From the NCBI GenBank assembly GCA_964541075.1, contig CAZIPZ010000039.1, forward strand, positions 1 to 23,556: a stretch of 23,556 nucleotides of DNA. Reading direction: 5' to 3'. Below the pieces are notes generated by a model. It was given only the letters and a program-made list of their open reading frames with translations, was not told where the DNA came from and made no database searches. This document shows positions 1 to 7,540 of the stretch, piece after piece; position 1 is the first letter of the stretch; each line of letters opens with the position of its first letter. Made by a program: the position numbers and the translations under genes. Source of the DNA: CAZIPZ01 sp964541075. GTDB taxonomy: Bacteria > Acidobacteriota > Terriglobia > 20CM-2-55-15.

Positions 1-381
1 CGCATCGACATTCAGGTCGACGTGCCCGCAGTGCCATACAAAGACCTTGTAACGCATCGTCCGGCAGAGTCGTCGGAAGCGATTCGCGCCCGAGTCGTCG
101 CGGCACGCAACGTGCAATTGCGTCGCTTTTACGACGAACACATTTACACCAACGCCCAGATGGGATCTCGCCTCCTTCGCAAGCACTGTGTGCTCACATC
201 TGAATGCGAAAAGATCATGGAAAATGCTGTGACCAAACTGGGTTTCAGTGCGAGAGGCTACGACAGAATTCTCAAGGTGGCACGCACGATAGCCGATCTC
301 GAAGGCGCTGAAGACCTCGGCGCTAAACACCTTTCTGAGGCCGTTCAGTACCGCACATTGGATCGCAATCTATGGATCTAA
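1..381 (+). CDS. comM: ComM/YifB-like AAA+ ATPase (Mg-chelatase-like), 3' end only
   Basis: This is the C-terminal 126 residues of a gene that begins before the window; the frame is open from base 1. The visible part reads RIDIQVDVPAVPYKDL followed by an all-helical tail with ARNVQLRRF, TNAQMGSRLL, LGFSARGYDRILKVARTIADLEG and HLSEAVQYR. This is the typical Mg_chelatase C-terminal helical domain of the ComM/YifB family. ComM is known as a hexameric helicase that promotes branch migration during integration of DNA in natural transformation; YifB homologues occur widely, also in species not known to be competent. The Walker motifs and Lon-like N-terminal domain would lie upstream and cannot be checked here. 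No downstream gene continues in the same operon: 314 bp without a convincing gene follow. Family assignment is confident; the exact role is inferred. Confidence 0.85.
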   Translation, partial: RIDIQVDVPAVPYKDLVTHRPAESSEAIRARVVAARNVQLRRFYDEHIYTNAQMGSRLLRKHCVLTSECEKIMENAVTKLGFSARGYDRILKVARTIADLEGAEDLGAKHLSEAVQYRTLDRNLWI

Positions 382-695
382 ACGAGTGCAGTGTCGGACT
401 TATCCGTGCACATCGAGGACGATTGTAGGCGGTTCAGCCGACTTGAACGTGACCATCAAGGTCGCTTTATCAACCACAAGCAATCGTCGACGAGCTTCCA
501 TCGACGCCACACAGGGTCAAGATGCAACCGATGAATCAATAATCGGATCGCCCGGGGGTGTTGCGGATAGCACTCCAACGCACTGAAAAGAAGTCATTTA
601 AGCATCCAAAAGAAGATGTATCCGAATATTGCCTGTCGGCTATGATAGATGCTTGAGCGAAAGCCTGAGAATCCCAGGATGGGACGGTTGGTTAA
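382..695. other. Intergenic stretch without a convincing gene
   Basis: This 314-bp gap lies between the ComM-like gene and the diguanylate cyclase. A 66-codon open frame (386-586) has no ribosome-binding site, low-complexity composition and no recognisable domain, so I do not call it. A TATGAT hexamer at 641-646 could be a -10 element for the downstream gene, but no good -35 sits at the right spacing. A short hairpin-like CCCA-GGA-TGGG lies close to the start of the next gene. I compared the leader by eye with the c-di-GMP-I (GEMM) consensus and saw no match. Confidence 0.5.
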
Positions 696-1598
696 ATGCA
701 CATTTTAATAGCGGACGATGACAGGATTTCAGCGTACATGCTTGAAGCTAGTCTACGCGCTAGTGGTCACGAGGTAACCGTAGTTCGTGACGGTTCACAG
801 GCCTGGCAAGTTCTTCAGTCGGATCATCGGCCACAACTCGCCATCCTCGATTGGATGATGCCGGGCATGGATGGCTTGGAAGTCTGCCGCAATGTTCGTA
901 ACGCTGGCGGCGCCTATGTTTACATCCTTCTCCTGACCGCCAATACCCATCCAGCCCAGGTGGTCGCCGGGATGGATGCGGGGGCGGATGACTACATCAA
1001 GAAACCGTTCAACCCTGACGAACTGCACGCACGACTGCGATCGGGAACCCGCATCGTGGAATTGCAGGAAAAGCTTCGCGCTCAAGCGACGAATGATTCA
1101 CTGACAGGACTGCTGAATCGCGGGGCGGTCATGGAGCGCCTATCGATCGAACTGGGCCGATCCAGTCGTGAAAAAGGTTCCTTGGCGCTTGCGATCGTTG
1201 ACCTCGATCACTTCAAGAAAATCAATGACACATACGGCCACTCTGCAGGCGACGCCGCTCTTCGTGAATCCGCACGAAGAATGAAATCGGTGGTTCGGCC
1301 ATACGACTCCGTTGGACGCTACGGGGGCGAAGAATTCATTATTATATTTCCACAATGCGATGTCGCGAATGCCGCGGTGATTGCGGAAAGAGTGCGGTGT
1401 GCGATTTTCGGTGAACCGATCGACGTGGGAACGAATCACATTTTTGTCACGGCGAGCATCGGTCTTGCGGATACAAAGGATTCCCGAGACGCCGATATGC
1501 TTATTCGCGCCGCAGACGTCGCTCTCTTCCACGCGAAGCACTCCGGACGCAATCAGGTGATTGCCCGTCAAACTCGGGTCAATAGCGCCAGCCTTTAG
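696..1598 (+). CDS. Response regulator with GGDEF domain (PleD-type diguanylate cyclase)
   Basis: This 300-residue protein should make cyclic di-GMP from two GTP in the cytoplasm under control of a phosphorelay. Residues 1-120 form a receiver domain: acidic pocket D7-D9, phospho-acceptor D52 in LDWMMPGMDG, T81 and K103 in KKPF. A short helix with a coiled-coil look (119-132) leads to a GGDEF domain that begins with DSLTGLLNR (134-142). The active-site loop is intact as GGEEF (210-214). An inhibitory I-site RxxD (R201, D204) sits at the canonical distance before it, so product feedback is expected. There is one REC domain, whereas Caulobacter PleD has two. The ATG at 696 has only a weak GGGACGG upstream. 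The stop codon is 3 bp from the stop of a convergent hybrid kinase, its likely but unproven partner. Confidence 0.93.
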   Translation: MHILIADDDRISAYMLEASLRASGHEVTVVRDGSQAWQVLQSDHRPQLAILDWMMPGMDGLEVCRNVRNAGGAYVYILLLTANTHPAQVVAGMDAGADDYIKKPFNPDELHARLRSGTRIVELQEKLRAQATNDSLTGLLNRGAVMERLSIELGRSSREKGSLALAIVDLDHFKKINDTYGHSAGDAALRESARRMKSVVRPYDSVGRYGGEEFIIIFPQCDVANAAVIAERVRCAIFGEPIDVGTNHIFVTASIGLADTKDSRDADMLIRAADVALFHAKHSGRNQVIARQTRVNSASL

Positions 1599-1601
1599 CA
1601 T

Positions 1602-4223
1602 CTACCGCAGATTTTCAATCAGCTGCCGCAGTTCCGCTGACAGTTTTGAGACCTGGAATTCCAGCGTTTCAAAAAGCTGATCAGCCTTGGACGCGTCCAC
1701 GCCTGAACCCATCATCTCAAGCTCCTTTGCAGTGTTTGCCGCGGCATCCGATGATAGAAGAAGGAGGGATCCCTTCAAACTGTGCGCCGATGCCGTCAAC
1801 GCTTTACTGTCGCCTGCCTTGATGGCCTCCTGAATGGCTGTCATCTGAACGGGGCAGTCTTCCATAAACAACTGCACTATTGTTTTCACAGCACCGACGT
1901 CGCCGCCGAGCCTTTCTATAATGGCTTCACTGTCAACAAATTTCACGCTCTCTTGGGGCGCGGTCGCCGGCGCGAGGCGTGAACTCGAAGGAGATTGAGA
2001 GTTCGATACAGGTGGCGAACTTGATGCAGGAACCGGCGCAAATGCTTCGACGGTCTCGTACAAAACGCGGCTCTGTATCGGTTTTGCGATATATCCGTCC
2101 ATTCCCGCCTGGAGGCATCGTTCGCGATCGCCCTTCATGGCGTGCGCCGTCATAGCGACGATGGGAATATGCGCTCCGGTCTTCTCTTCCAGTTTCCGAA
2201 TAGCGGCAGTAGCCTGAAGTCCATCCATCTCCGGCATCTGGATGTCCATGAGGATCATGTCAAACCGAGAAGATTCCGTTATGTATTTGACGGCCTCGCG
2301 ACCATTGCATGCGATTGTCACGTCATGGCCTTTTTGAGCCAGCATGTGCTGCGCCACCTCTTGATTGACGGGGTTGTCCTCAACAAGGAGGATACGCACT
2401 CCCGTCGGCGCGGCGGAGAACTGTAACGGTTGAGCAGCCTCGGACGATGGTTCAACCTGCTTTCGGGATGAATGGGTCGTCATGATCGCATCGAACATTT
2501 CGGATTCACTGACGGGTTTCAGAACATATATGGGAATTCCTAACTCGCGGCAACGTAGGGCATCCTTTTTCTGGCGGTCCGAAGTCAACATCATGATCGG
2601 CGGCGGGAGGCGAAGACGCTTAATGGCGTCTTCTGCAAATGCGAAACCATCCTCATCACCCAGTTGAGCGTCGGCGATGATGAAATCAAATTTAGCGGCG
2701 GGGGTCTCAAGCTTCTTGATCGCGTCTGCCGTGTCGCTGCATATGGTGGCGCTCATTCCCCAGCTCTCGAACATTTCCGCAAGGATTCGGTCATTTCCCG
2801 GCGTATCGTCCACAATCAATACACGGAGGTTCGAAATGTTTCCGAGCTCAGCCGATGGCAGCCTCCCGACATCCGACTGCCGGATGTCAAAGCAGGCGGT
2901 AAAGTGGAATGTGCTGCCTTGCCCCGCCTGCGTTTCACACCAAATTTCACCTTTCATCATCTCGACAAGCGCTTTAGAAATGCTCAATCCAAGCCCCGTT
3001 CCACCGTAGTGCCGGGTCGTGGAGTTATCAGCCTGCGTGAATGCTTCGAAGATCTTGAGCTGCTGTTCCTCCAAAATGCCGATTCCAGTATCCTTAACTG
3101 AAAAATGAAGAACAGTCTCTTGCGAACGCTGCTCCATCAGCTCAATCTGGACAACCACGCTTCCTTCCGACGTAAATTTGATCGCATTTCCGACAAGATT
3201 GATAAGAACCTGGCGCAGACGTCCAGCATCGCCCGTCAGCGTATCTGGAATATTCGGGAGCACGCGACAGGATACTTCCAGTCCTTTACTGTGTGCGCGG
3301 AGAGCCAGCACGCGGAGAACATCATGGACAATTTCTCGCAGATTAAAGTCCACAGGATCCAGCTCTAGCTTCCCCGCCTCGATTTTCGAAAGATCGAGGA
3401 TGTCGTTTACAAGTTTAAGCAAAGATTCCGAGGATTGCCGGATCGTTCGCACAAAGCGCTCGCGCTGGCCATCGATTTCAGAGTCCAACAGAAGGTCCGT
3501 CATTCCAATGACCGCATTCATTGGAGTTCGAATTTCGTGACTCATCTTAGCTAGGAAGTCGCTCTTCGCCGCGGTGGCTTCGTCGGCCAGCTTTCTTGCT
3601 TCTTCGAGTTCCTTCGCTTTGGTTCTCAAAGCAGCTCGATCCCGGCTTGCCTGCCAATAGCCGGTATTTTGATGCTGAGATTCAATGAAGAGGAAAATAA
3701 GGTAAATCGCGATGGTCATTGCGGCCGCACGGCCTTCGGGGCCCCCGTGCGCGCCCGTTGCAACAATCGACGGAACCAGCAGGAGCAACAAATACAGACG
3801 TGCCAATGAAAGATCCGGGGCCAGCGAGGTCATACCACCGGCGGCAATTCCCGCTGTCATCAGCAGGCCTATCATGCCGGTCCATTGTTCTTGGTAGTGA
3901 ACCAACGTCAACGTCGAAAAGCCGCTCCAAACAATGGCGCTCGCAATAACACCAATACGGAAGCGCCTCCAGTCGTCGAGTTCACAGGTATTCTTGCGAA
4001 GAATCCTTCTAGCCAGCGTTACACGACAAACGCCAATAACTGCCAGACTGATGATTGCTCCAATGAGAAGCGCCGAATGCTCCAAACTGTAAGGAGTAAA
4101 CAGAACGATAACAAGCAGGAGCATGCTGTAAGCCATCGCCCCAGCCAGGGATCGGCGAACCAGCTCCAGGTGAGCTTCCTTTACGAGATCTTCCGATAGT
4201 TCATTCGTCTTCGGGGACGCCAC
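1602..4223 (-). CDS. Membrane hybrid sensor histidine kinase (HisKA-HATPase-REC-REC-Hpt)
   Basis: This 873-residue kinase has about six hydrophobic helices (roughly 25-43, 50-70, 88-108, 115-133, 142-156, 168-181), no obvious periplasmic sensor domain, and a short coiled coil (195-222). The HisKA H-box is MSHEIRTPMN with H229. The ATPase domain shows the N-box N346, DTGIG at 378-382 and GGTGLGL at 407-413. The first receiver has D472-D473, acceptor D518 and K569; the second has D616, acceptor D660, T692 and K714. After a Ser/Pro-rich linker (732-757), a C-terminal Hpt domain carries H814 in SAHSLKGS. All four phosphorelay stations are intact, so this is a complete BarA/ArcB-like relay in one chain. 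The start is GTG; no upstream ATG exists before an in-frame stop, and the ribosome-binding site is weak. It could feed phosphate to the convergent PleD-type cyclase, but that pairing is inferred from adjacency. Confidence 0.93.
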   Translation of the reverse strand: MASPKTNELSEDLVKEAHLELVRRSLAGAMAYSMLLLVIVLFTPYSLEHSALLIGAIISLAVIGVCRVTLARRILRKNTCELDDWRRFRIGVIASAIVWSGFSTLTLVHYQEQWTGMIGLLMTAGIAAGGMTSLAPDLSLARLYLLLLLVPSIVATGAHGGPEGRAAAMTIAIYLIFLFIESQHQNTGYWQASRDRAALRTKAKELEEARKLADEATAAKSDFLAKMSHEIRTPMNAVIGMTDLLLDSEIDGQRERFVRTIRQSSESLLKLVNDILDLSKIEAGKLELDPVDFNLREIVHDVLRVLALRAHSKGLEVSCRVLPNIPDTLTGDAGRLRQVLINLVGNAIKFTSEGSVVVQIELMEQRSQETVLHFSVKDTGIGILEEQQLKIFEAFTQADNSTTRHYGGTGLGLSISKALVEMMKGEIWCETQAGQGSTFHFTACFDIRQSDVGRLPSAELGNISNLRVLIVDDTPGNDRILAEMFESWGMSATICSDTADAIKKLETPAAKFDFIIADAQLGDEDGFAFAEDAIKRLRLPPPIMMLTSDRQKKDALRCRELGIPIYVLKPVSESEMFDAIMTTHSSRKQVEPSSEAAQPLQFSAAPTGVRILLVEDNPVNQEVAQHMLAQKGHDVTIACNGREAVKYITESSRFDMILMDIQMPEMDGLQATAAIRKLEEKTGAHIPIVAMTAHAMKGDRERCLQAGMDGYIAKPIQSRVLYETVEAFAPVPASSSPPVSNSQSPSSSRLAPATAPQESVKFVDSEAIIERLGGDVGAVKTIVQLFMEDCPVQMTAIQEAIKAGDSKALTASAHSLKGSLLLLSSDAAANTAKELEMMGSGVDASKADQLFETLEFQVSKLSAELRQLIENLR

Positions 4224-4225
4224 TC

Positions 4226-4244
4226 GCCGTATATTACACGGCGG
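4226..4244. other. Small inverted repeat just upstream of the kinase start
   Basis: CGCCGT and ACGGCG form 6-bp arms around a 7-base AT-rich loop, ending only 2 bp before the GTG start on the minus strand. In the mRNA this hairpin would cover the expected ribosome-binding region of the kinase, so it could damp translation initiation; it could also be chance. No U-tract follows it on either strand. Confidence 0.35.
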
Positions 4245-4378
4245 CCGCTGACGAACACATGTCGATTTGCTATAACAAACCTAAATACTTGATTTTCTCT
4301 GTGGGGACTTTCGGAAGGTAGGGAAACGAATGGCGTTCATCGAGGGGGCCGTTGCGGCGACTCCCATGACACTGCTTC

Positions 4379-6583
4379 CTAGTAACCAAACATGTACGTG
4401 AATTTTGCAATGATAGCGCGGTCGATCAAGTCGCGTGACGATGTGCGACGTCTCTCGTTATAGACAAGAAAGAGATCGCTGAGCGGCCTATGGATGATGT
4501 TGAATCGGATATTGGAACTCCACTGTCGCGCATCGGTGTTGTATTGAATGAGCGCATTCAGAAACATCGTCGTGGAAAACGAATAGTCGAAGCGAGTGGT
4601 AATCAAGTCAGTCGTGAACCGGGTATGCGGAAGGATGATCTTGTTTCTGGTGTAGTTCATGGTTGTGGCCAGGTGAAAGTTTGGCCTAAGGGTTCCTCCG
4701 ATAGCGTAAGTAGTTTTCTCTCCGCTATAGAAGTCTCCCTTTTCAAAACGCAGAGTTGGACCGATCTTTTTCGCTCTGCTTGCGTTAAAAACAGCGTAGT
4801 AGTTGTCGAACCAATAGTCTCCTGGACCGATCTGCGCGCCTTGCTGAATCCTGAACGGAACGAACAGCCTCTCAAAATTACCTTCGCGCCCTACTTCAAA
4901 AACACTGCCATCCTGAAATGACACTATCTGACGGGTGCTGATGTCCTTTGTTTCCTGGCGATTGGATTGAGTCCAATACAGGCCAGGTTCAGCAACCGTA
5001 CTGAGTTCCCGAAGCCAGCCTGGAAGCCATCGGGGACGGACCTTTACGGCGGCAAAACTGGACCACCTTTTGATGCCAATGCGAGGATAGAAACCCACCT
5101 CCGGCCTAAAGTTAGCCGAGATATCGCTATAGTTGCTTCGAACGTCCCAGGTTTGGCTGACATAAGCAAAGGAGCCACGAAACGCATCGTCCTGTGATCG
5201 AATCCCGGAAGAATCGGTATTCGCATAAAACATATTGAAGTAACTTGATCCCCCGAAGCGCAGGTTCGCATCGACGCCATACCCCCGATTAAAGCGTCCT
5301 GTGGCGGATTCCTTCTTGTTGATGAAAATGGCTCCGATCTGAGAGGTCGCCAGAATGTTTTTGCGGACTCTGGCGACAGTAAAATTCGTCGCGGGCGTAG
5401 GCGAAGCTTCACGTGTTTGGACGTTAAGAAAACCAAGCGACCACGATCCCATGCGTCCACTGAGACGCGCCCCGCCCAACAAAGGAATTTCCCTACCGTC
5501 ATCGCTTATGCCAATTCGTCTACTGAAAAAGAACAGATCATCCGAAGCGCCAATTTGTCGAATGCTGCTGCCAGACGCGACGTTCGGCAATGAACCAAAA
5601 GCGAAGATTCCAATGTTTTCCAGGAAGAACTCTCTTTTCTCGGGAAAGAACAGGCTGAATCTCGTGAGATTGACCTGTTGTTCGTCCGCTTCCACCTGCG
5701 AAAAATCAGTGTTCACGCTTGCGTCGAGACTGAGGGCAGGGCCTATTCCATACTTGAAGTCAATGCCGCCCTCAACCTTGCCATGATCCCGGATTCCGGT
5801 CGGACCGTTTGTTTGGCTTAGGGATGAAACGACGTACGGTTTTATCCGAATGTTCGAAGCAGGACGAATTCCTTCAAGCCCCTCGAGGGTTCCCGCCAGT
5901 GAAATTCTAAAGATACGATACATCCTCGGTATTGGAGACCAGTAGGTGTCTTCGTTGTGACGTCGTGTCCTTCGTAGAAAATTTATGCCCCAGGTCTGGC
6001 GGCTATCCGATGGAAAGCGCATTGTCTTGAAAGGTATTGCGACTTCCGCAATCCAACCCACTTCCACGATTCGAGTTTTTACGAACCAAACACCGTCCCA
6101 ATCCCTGTTTACATCACTTTCGTTCGTAAACTGAGTGTCAAACTTCGCGCCGCCCGGATTGGTGATGAACTGATACCCGTTGCGTCTGTCGTGGAACGTA
6201 TCGATAACAATTCCGAAGGCATCGCTTTGCGTGGAATCGTAGTCCTTCTTGAGTTCATTGATGATCAATTTGCTAGGCTCGGAGTCATAAATCATGGCTC
6301 CGATATACAAATTGTCTTGATCGTACATTACACGCACTTCTGTCTTATCTGTGGCAGGCTCGCCTTCCTTGGGCTCGCTTTGCACAAAGTTTGTTGCGAC
6401 TGAAGCCTTCTGCCAGGCGGGTTCATTCAGAAGCCCGTCAATCGTCACCTCTTCGTTAACGCGAATTGCAGCAAGCCGCCGCTCCAGTCGGGCTGTCGCA
6501 TAGTCAATGTCTGATGCGATGCTGGTGAATGCCGCGAAAATAGAGAGGCAGAGGGCCAGAAGTAGCAATTTGATGCCAAGCAT
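4379..6583 (-). CDS. Secreted CBM9-like / DUF5916 outer-membrane protein (copy A)
   Basis: This 734-residue protein starts with a signal peptide (hydrophobic 4-22, likely cut near SIAS at 24). Residues about 45-190 resemble the family-9 carbohydrate-binding-like domain (VTIDGLLNEPAW, then EVRVMYDQDNLYIG and DAFGIVIDTF). The remainder is the DUF5916 region, with the hallmark stretch VNTDFSQVEADEQQVNLTRF followed by FFPEKREFFLEN (about 290-323). From there on, alternating polar/hydrophobic strands continue to the C-terminus, which ends in aromatic-rich FTYMFGY as in outer-membrane barrels. The family is common in Acidobacteria and Bacteroidetes; its substrate is unknown and carbohydrate binding is only suggested by the fold. 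It follows an FGE-like gene on the same strand, but a 13-bp-arm inverted repeat and a possible -10 sit between them, so it may have its own promoter. A paralogue lies at 18478-20754. Confidence 0.88.
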   Translation of the reverse strand: MLGIKLLLLALCLSIFAAFTSIASDIDYATARLERRLAAIRVNEEVTIDGLLNEPAWQKASVATNFVQSEPKEGEPATDKTEVRVMYDQDNLYIGAMIYDSEPSKLIINELKKDYDSTQSDAFGIVIDTFHDRRNGYQFITNPGGAKFDTQFTNESDVNRDWDGVWFVKTRIVEVGWIAEVAIPFKTMRFPSDSRQTWGINFLRRTRRHNEDTYWSPIPRMYRIFRISLAGTLEGLEGIRPASNIRIKPYVVSSLSQTNGPTGIRDHGKVEGGIDFKYGIGPALSLDASVNTDFSQVEADEQQVNLTRFSLFFPEKREFFLENIGIFAFGSLPNVASGSSIRQIGASDDLFFFSRRIGISDDGREIPLLGGARLSGRMGSWSLGFLNVQTREASPTPATNFTVARVRKNILATSQIGAIFINKKESATGRFNRGYGVDANLRFGGSSYFNMFYANTDSSGIRSQDDAFRGSFAYVSQTWDVRSNYSDISANFRPEVGFYPRIGIKRWSSFAAVKVRPRWLPGWLRELSTVAEPGLYWTQSNRQETKDISTRQIVSFQDGSVFEVGREGNFERLFVPFRIQQGAQIGPGDYWFDNYYAVFNASRAKKIGPTLRFEKGDFYSGEKTTYAIGGTLRPNFHLATTMNYTRNKIILPHTRFTTDLITTRFDYSFSTTMFLNALIQYNTDARQWSSNIRFNIIHRPLSDLFLVYNERRRTSSRDLIDRAIIAKFTYMFGY

Positions 6584-6603
6584 AAGGATCCGAGGTGAGC
6601 ACT

Positions 6604-6609
6604 ATAATA
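6604..6609 (-). promoter_or_regulatory. Possible -10 element for the DUF5916 copy A gene
   Basis: On the minus strand TATTAT (5 of 6 to TATAAT) lies about 20 bp before the ATG at 6583. No good -35 is visible at 16-18 bp; that space is occupied by the perfect inverted repeat at 6611-6651, so an activator or repressor may act there. This is a weak call. Confidence 0.3.
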
Positions 6610-6610
6610 C

Positions 6611-6651
6611 AATCCACGTAATCTGTGAATCGGGCTCCGATTACGTGGATT
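6611..6651. repeat. Perfect 13-bp-arm inverted repeat between the FGE-like and DUF5916 genes
   Basis: AATCCACGTAATC (6611-6623) and its exact complement GATTACGTGGATT (6639-6651) flank a 15-base loop. The structure sits 21 bp after the FGE-like stop codon and 27 bp before the DUF5916 start. No T-run follows it on either strand, so it is not a classical intrinsic terminator. It could be a mRNA-stabilising or processing hairpin, a Rho-assisted terminator, or a binding site overlapping the promoter spacer of the DUF5916 gene. Confidence 0.75.
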
Positions 6652-6672
6652 TGGGGGATTTCTGACCGTGTT

Positions 6673-7527
6673 TCAATCCACTGGTGATTTCGCGCATCGA
6701 AAACCGAGGGTCGTGCTCTCGGCTTCAGGGTCGTTGTAGTTCCGATAGTGGTTGGACATGATGCTTTTACTTGGAGTCGGTTCTTCATCATTCCAGCCGC
6801 CGCCTCGGATCACTCGATACATCCCGGTCTCGGGTCCCTTGGGGTTTTTCGCCGGAGCTTCGATGTAGTAGTTCCGTTCGTACCAGTCAGCCGTCCATTC
6901 CCAAACATTACCGATCATGTCATATAAGCCGTAGCCATTGGCCGGATAAGAACCAACGGCGGCAGGACCGTTAGGAAATCCATAGTGCGCCATCTTCGGC
7001 CCGGAATCGACGCGGCCATCACCGAAACGGCCGCCTTTCTTCGGACCGAATTCATCGCCCCATGGATAGAGTTTCCGATCCAGGCCGCCCCTCGCAGCTT
7101 TTTCCCATTCGGCTTCTGTCGGTAGTCGCTTGCTCGCCCAGTTGCAGTAAGCTACAGCGGTTTGCCAACTCACGTTATACACAGGCATTTTTCCCTGTCC
7201 CGCAGGAATCTGTCCGTCCTTCCAGTGCCATGGGTTCGCGTGTCCAGAAGCTGTTGTGAAGCGTGCGAAATCGTCATTGGTCACTTCGTTTTTATCCAAA
7301 TAGAAGGCATCCACGAATATCGGGCGCGAGGGCCATGCGTCTAACCGAGCCCGTTCGGTCCACTCCAGAGCATCGCGAATCCAGATGTGACTTTGTCCTC
7401 TCCAGAATTCGCCTGCAGGTATCAGTGACATTCCCGCAATCTCTTTCTGCGGCTCTGCCGGCGATTGGTCCACCAAGCAGACAAGGAAAAGAACCAAACA
7501 TACAAACCTGCAGTGATTCTTTCGCAT
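6673..7527 (-). CDS. Secreted SUMF1/formylglycine-generating-enzyme-like protein lacking catalytic cysteines
   Basis: The protein has 284 residues from the ATG at 7527. I prefer this start because GAGAGG lies 9 bp upstream, and because it gives a signal peptide (hydrophobic about 8-19, likely cut after SPA at 24). The frame is open upstream but runs antiparallel in meaning through the DUF1501 gene. The SUMF1/FGE fold is clear: IPAGEFWRG (36-44), KNEVTNDDFARF (79-90), AVAYCNWASKRLPTEAEWEKA, NGYGLYDMIGNVWEWTADWY (197-216), RGGGW (241-245) and LGFRCA (274-279). True sulfatase-activating enzymes have a cysteine pair shortly after the RGGS motif; here that segment contains no cysteine, so formylglycine formation is unlikely. 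Members of this type more often act as binding or structural modules. It ends a tight run with DUF1501 (13-bp gap) and DUF1549/1553, so a shared envelope function is inferred. Confidence 0.85.
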   Translation of the reverse strand: MRKNHCRFVCLVLFLVCLVDQSPAEPQKEIAGMSLIPAGEFWRGQSHIWIRDALEWTERARLDAWPSRPIFVDAFYLDKNEVTNDDFARFTTASGHANPWHWKDGQIPAGQGKMPVYNVSWQTAVAYCNWASKRLPTEAEWEKAARGGLDRKLYPWGDEFGPKKGGRFGDGRVDSGPKMAHYGFPNGPAAVGSYPANGYGLYDMIGNVWEWTADWYERNYYIEAPAKNPKGPETGMYRVIRGGGWNDEEPTPSKSIMSNHYRNYNDPEAESTTLGFRCAKSPVD

Positions 7528-7540
7528 GATCGTCATCCTC

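Noticed and set aside
386..586. 66-codon open frame after the ComM-like gene
   Set aside because: No ribosome-binding site, no domain, odd composition; likely chance.
660..695. Possible c-di-GMP riboswitch ahead of the diguanylate cyclase
   Set aside because: By-eye comparison shows none of the conserved GEMM blocks; only a 4-bp hairpin is present.
6673..7527. Sulfatase-activating formylglycine-generating enzyme
   Set aside because: The segment between RGGGW and GFRCA contains no cysteine, so the catalytic pair is missing; kept only as FGE-like.
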